Assembly (NCBI GenBank): GCA_902803675.1
Contig: CADCQZ010000409.1
Span: forward strand, 1 to 6,695
Reading direction: 5' to 3'
From: an uncultured Eubacteriales bacterium
Lineage (GTDB): Bacteria; Bacillota_A; Clostridia; Christensenellales; Aristaeellaceae
Length of the DNA: 6,695 bases
In this document: piece after piece, positions 5,534 to 6,695 of the stretch
Layout: every line of letters begins with the position of its first letter
Position numbering within the stretch: the first letter of the stretch is position 1
Translations under genes and position numbers: made by a program
The notes under the pieces: generated by a model
Seen by the model: the letters and a program-made list of their open reading frames with translations, nothing else
The model's database searches: none
What the model was told of the DNA's origin: nothing

Positions 5534-6289
5534 GGTTTTTGTTCTGCCGGGATCCATTTTCTTTGGAGCGATGAGATCGATGAATCGCCTCACCTCATCG
5601 TCCCACAGCGCCCACTCGTGGGCACGGCCCGGGATCTCGCGATGGGTCACGTCCCAGCCGTTTTCCTCAAGGGCGGGCCAGAAGGCGCGGTGCTCCCCGT
5701 ACAGGAAGTCCTCCGTGCCGCAGGAAAGGTACAGCCGCGGCCTGAGGGGCCGGGAAGCGTTCATCTTCATGAGGGCGTACAGGTCCGCCCCGGAGAGCGC
5801 CGGGTCCTCCCCGCCGAAGATGCGCTGAGCGTCATCGGACTTTCTCGCCGCCATCCGCCGGATATCCACGGCGCCGGAAAAGCTCCCCGCCGCGGCGTAG
5901 CGCTCGGGGAAAGTGAGCGCCAGGCGCATGGCGCCGTACCCGCCCATGGACAGGCCCGCCACGAAATTCCCTTCGCGGCCGGGCGCGAGGCGGAACAGCT
6001 TTTCCGTCACCTCCGGCAGCTCCCGGGACACATAGTCCCAGTACGGCCTGCCCCGCTTCTCATCGCAGTAATAGGAATGATCCACCGCCGGCATGATCAC
6101 CGCCAGGTCCTGCCCGTAGGTGTATCTCTCCAGGGCCGTGCGCCGCAGCCAGATCGTGTGATCGTCCGAATAGCCGTGCAGCAGCGTGAGCACCCGTATA
6201 TCCCCCGCCGCGTCCTCGGGGATGAGCGCCCACAGGGTGGACGCCGTCCCCAGCGCTTTTGAGAAGAAGCTTGCCTGGATGAACGCCAT
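5522..6289 (-). CDS. Esterase D-type alpha/beta hydrolase (tributyrin esterase-like)
   Basis: The 255-residue product belongs to the esterase D / S-formylglutathione hydrolase-like branch of serine alpha/beta hydrolases and is closest in appearance to EstA tributyrin esterases of Gram-positive bacteria, which hydrolyse short acyl esters. Visible landmarks are H-G-Y-S-D-D-H (38-44, oxyanion-loop region), the nucleophile elbow G-L-S-M-G-G-Y-G (S114), G-T-E-D-F-L (D194) and G-R-A-H-E-W (H224), a complete catalytic triad. No signal peptide is seen, so it should be cytosolic. The frame stays open upstream to 6424, but the ATG at 6289 is preceded by AGGAGG with a seven-base gap and gives the family's usual N-terminus. 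It lies 67 bases downstream of cysS on the same strand and probably shares its transcript. Substrate is not predictable. Confidence 0.92.
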   Translation of the reverse strand: MAFIQASFFSKALGTASTLWALIPEDAAGDIRVLTLLHGYSDDHTIWLRRTALERYTYGQDLAVIMPAVDHSYYCDEKRGRPYWDYVSRELPEVTEKLFRLAPGREGNFVAGLSMGGYGAMRLALTFPERYAAAGSFSGAVDIRRMAARKSDDAQRIFGGEDPALSGADLYALMKMNASRPLRPRLYLSCGTEDFLYGEHRAFWPALEENGWDVTHREIPGRAHEWALWDDEVRRFIDLIAPKKMDPGRTKTAGR

Positions 6290-6296
6290 GAAAACA

Positions 6297-6302
6297 CCTC
6301 CT
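6297..6302 (-). promoter_or_regulatory. Ribosome-binding site of the esterase gene
   Basis: A perfect AGGAGG on the minus strand, seven bases before the ATG at 6289, fixes the start and excludes the 45-residue upstream extension that would run into cysS. Confidence 0.85.
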
Positions 6303-6311
6303 AACAGACCG

Positions 6312-6339
6312 GTCCCCTCCGGCACCGACCGGAGGGGAC
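6312..6339 (-). other. Strong hairpin between cysS and the esterase gene
   Basis: A perfect 11-bp GC-rich stem (6312-6322 with 6329-6339) closes a 6-base loop 17 bases after the cysS stop and 9 bases before the esterase ribosome-binding site. Neither strand has a T-run after it, so it is not a standard intrinsic terminator. It may be an mRNA-stabilising or processing element or a partial terminator. Confidence 0.55.
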
Positions 6340-6356
6340 TGAAAATACGATATCTG

Positions 6357-6695
6357 TCAGATCTTTTTGACCTTCTGGCCCTGGGCCGTATCCTCCACGG
6401 CGTAGCCCCTGGCCTTGAGCTCATCGCGCAGCCGGTCGCTCTCCGCCCAGCTGCGGGCCTTCCGGGCCGCGGCGCGCGCGTCCAGCAGGGCCTGCACTTC
6501 CGCGGGCAGGGCGTCGTCCGCGCCGGCTTTCTTAAGCCCCAGCACGTCCGTGAGAGCGGTGAGCACGCTGTCCGCCTTCTTGAGGAGCTCTTTGGGGCTC
6601 TCCGCGCTCAGATTGGTATTGATCAGGCGCACCAGGTCGAAGATCGCGCCGATGGCGTCGGCGGTGTTCATGTCATCGTCCATGGCCTCGTCGAA
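6357..6695 (-). CDS. cysS: Cysteinyl-tRNA synthetase, C-terminal part (cut by window edge)
   Basis: Only the last 112 residues are present; the frame is open through the right edge. The fragment begins F-D-E-A-M-D-D-D-M-N-T-A-D-A-I and continues with an alpha-helical region typical of the CysRS anticodon-recognition (DALR) domain, then ends with the conserved R-x-A-R-x-x-x-x-W-A-E-S-D-x-L-R-D-E-L pattern and a short G-x-x-V-E-D-T tail. The enzyme charges tRNA-Cys with cysteine in the cytosol; its HIGH and KMSKS catalytic motifs would lie outside the window. An internal ATG at 6683 is not the start, since family similarity continues upstream of it. The esterase gene follows on the same strand. 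Confidence 0.95.
   Translation of the reverse strand, partial: FDEAMDDDMNTADAIGAIFDLVRLINTNLSAESPKELLKKADSVLTALTDVLGLKKAGADDALPAEVQALLDARAAARKARSWAESDRLRDELKARGYAVEDTAQGQKVKKI

Noticed and set aside
5447..6262. A 271-codon plus-strand frame opposite the esterase gene
   Set aside because: The minus strand has a complete catalytic triad and an AGGAGG site; long antisense frames are expected in such GC-rich coding DNA.
6290..6424. N-terminal extension of the esterase frame into cysS
   Set aside because: The 45 extra residues are Arg-rich, overlap the end of cysS in another frame and cross the intergenic hairpin; the AGGAGG before 6289 fixes the start.

Overview
The window looks like chromosomal DNA of a fairly GC-rich member of the Bacillota (Clostridia-like), probably an anaerobe. 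The reasons are purine-rich Shine-Dalgarno sites (AGGAGG, AAAGGGG), compact intrinsic terminators, a clostridial-type ribosomal protein L19, and a LacX-like sugar epimerase. This placement rests on general appearance only. No tRNA, rRNA, CRISPR array, insertion sequence or phage gene was found.

Layout from left to right. (1) A plus-strand aldose 1-epimerase-family gene (25-882) converges on a long minus-strand gene, with a strong hairpin between them. (2) The minus-strand gene (966-3320, alternative start 3392) encodes a large protein with a C-terminal TerD-like domain and an uncharacterised N-terminal two thirds. It appears to have its own promoter at 3473-3500 with a small inverted repeat. 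(3) Between it and rplS lies a 45-codon open frame with no convincing start, possibly a gene remnant. (4) rplS (L19, minus strand) is a single-gene unit with a promoter, a short leader and a long-armed terminator one base after its stop. (5) thrH (plus strand) diverges from rplS; the two -35 boxes overlap by one base. Its HAD motif I carries Gly where an Asp or Glu is normally found. (6) A shikimate-kinase-like P-loop gene (minus strand) converges on thrH, and the two stop codons overlap. Its best start is a TTG, and the AT-rich stretch upstream looks like promoter rather than coding sequence. (7) An esterase D-type alpha/beta hydrolase (minus strand) lies downstream of the 3' end of cysS, which runs off the right edge of the window.

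Most genes are housekeeping or metabolic genes: translation (L19, CysRS), amino-acid phosphate metabolism (ThrH), sugar mutarotation and ester hydrolysis. They do not form one pathway; apart from cysS and the esterase they look like separate transcription units. The least explained gene is the TerD-domain protein, which has no other ter gene beside it here. I found no clear evidence of a complete new multi-gene system; the most promising leads are that protein, the altered ThrH active site and the divergent P-loop kinase.
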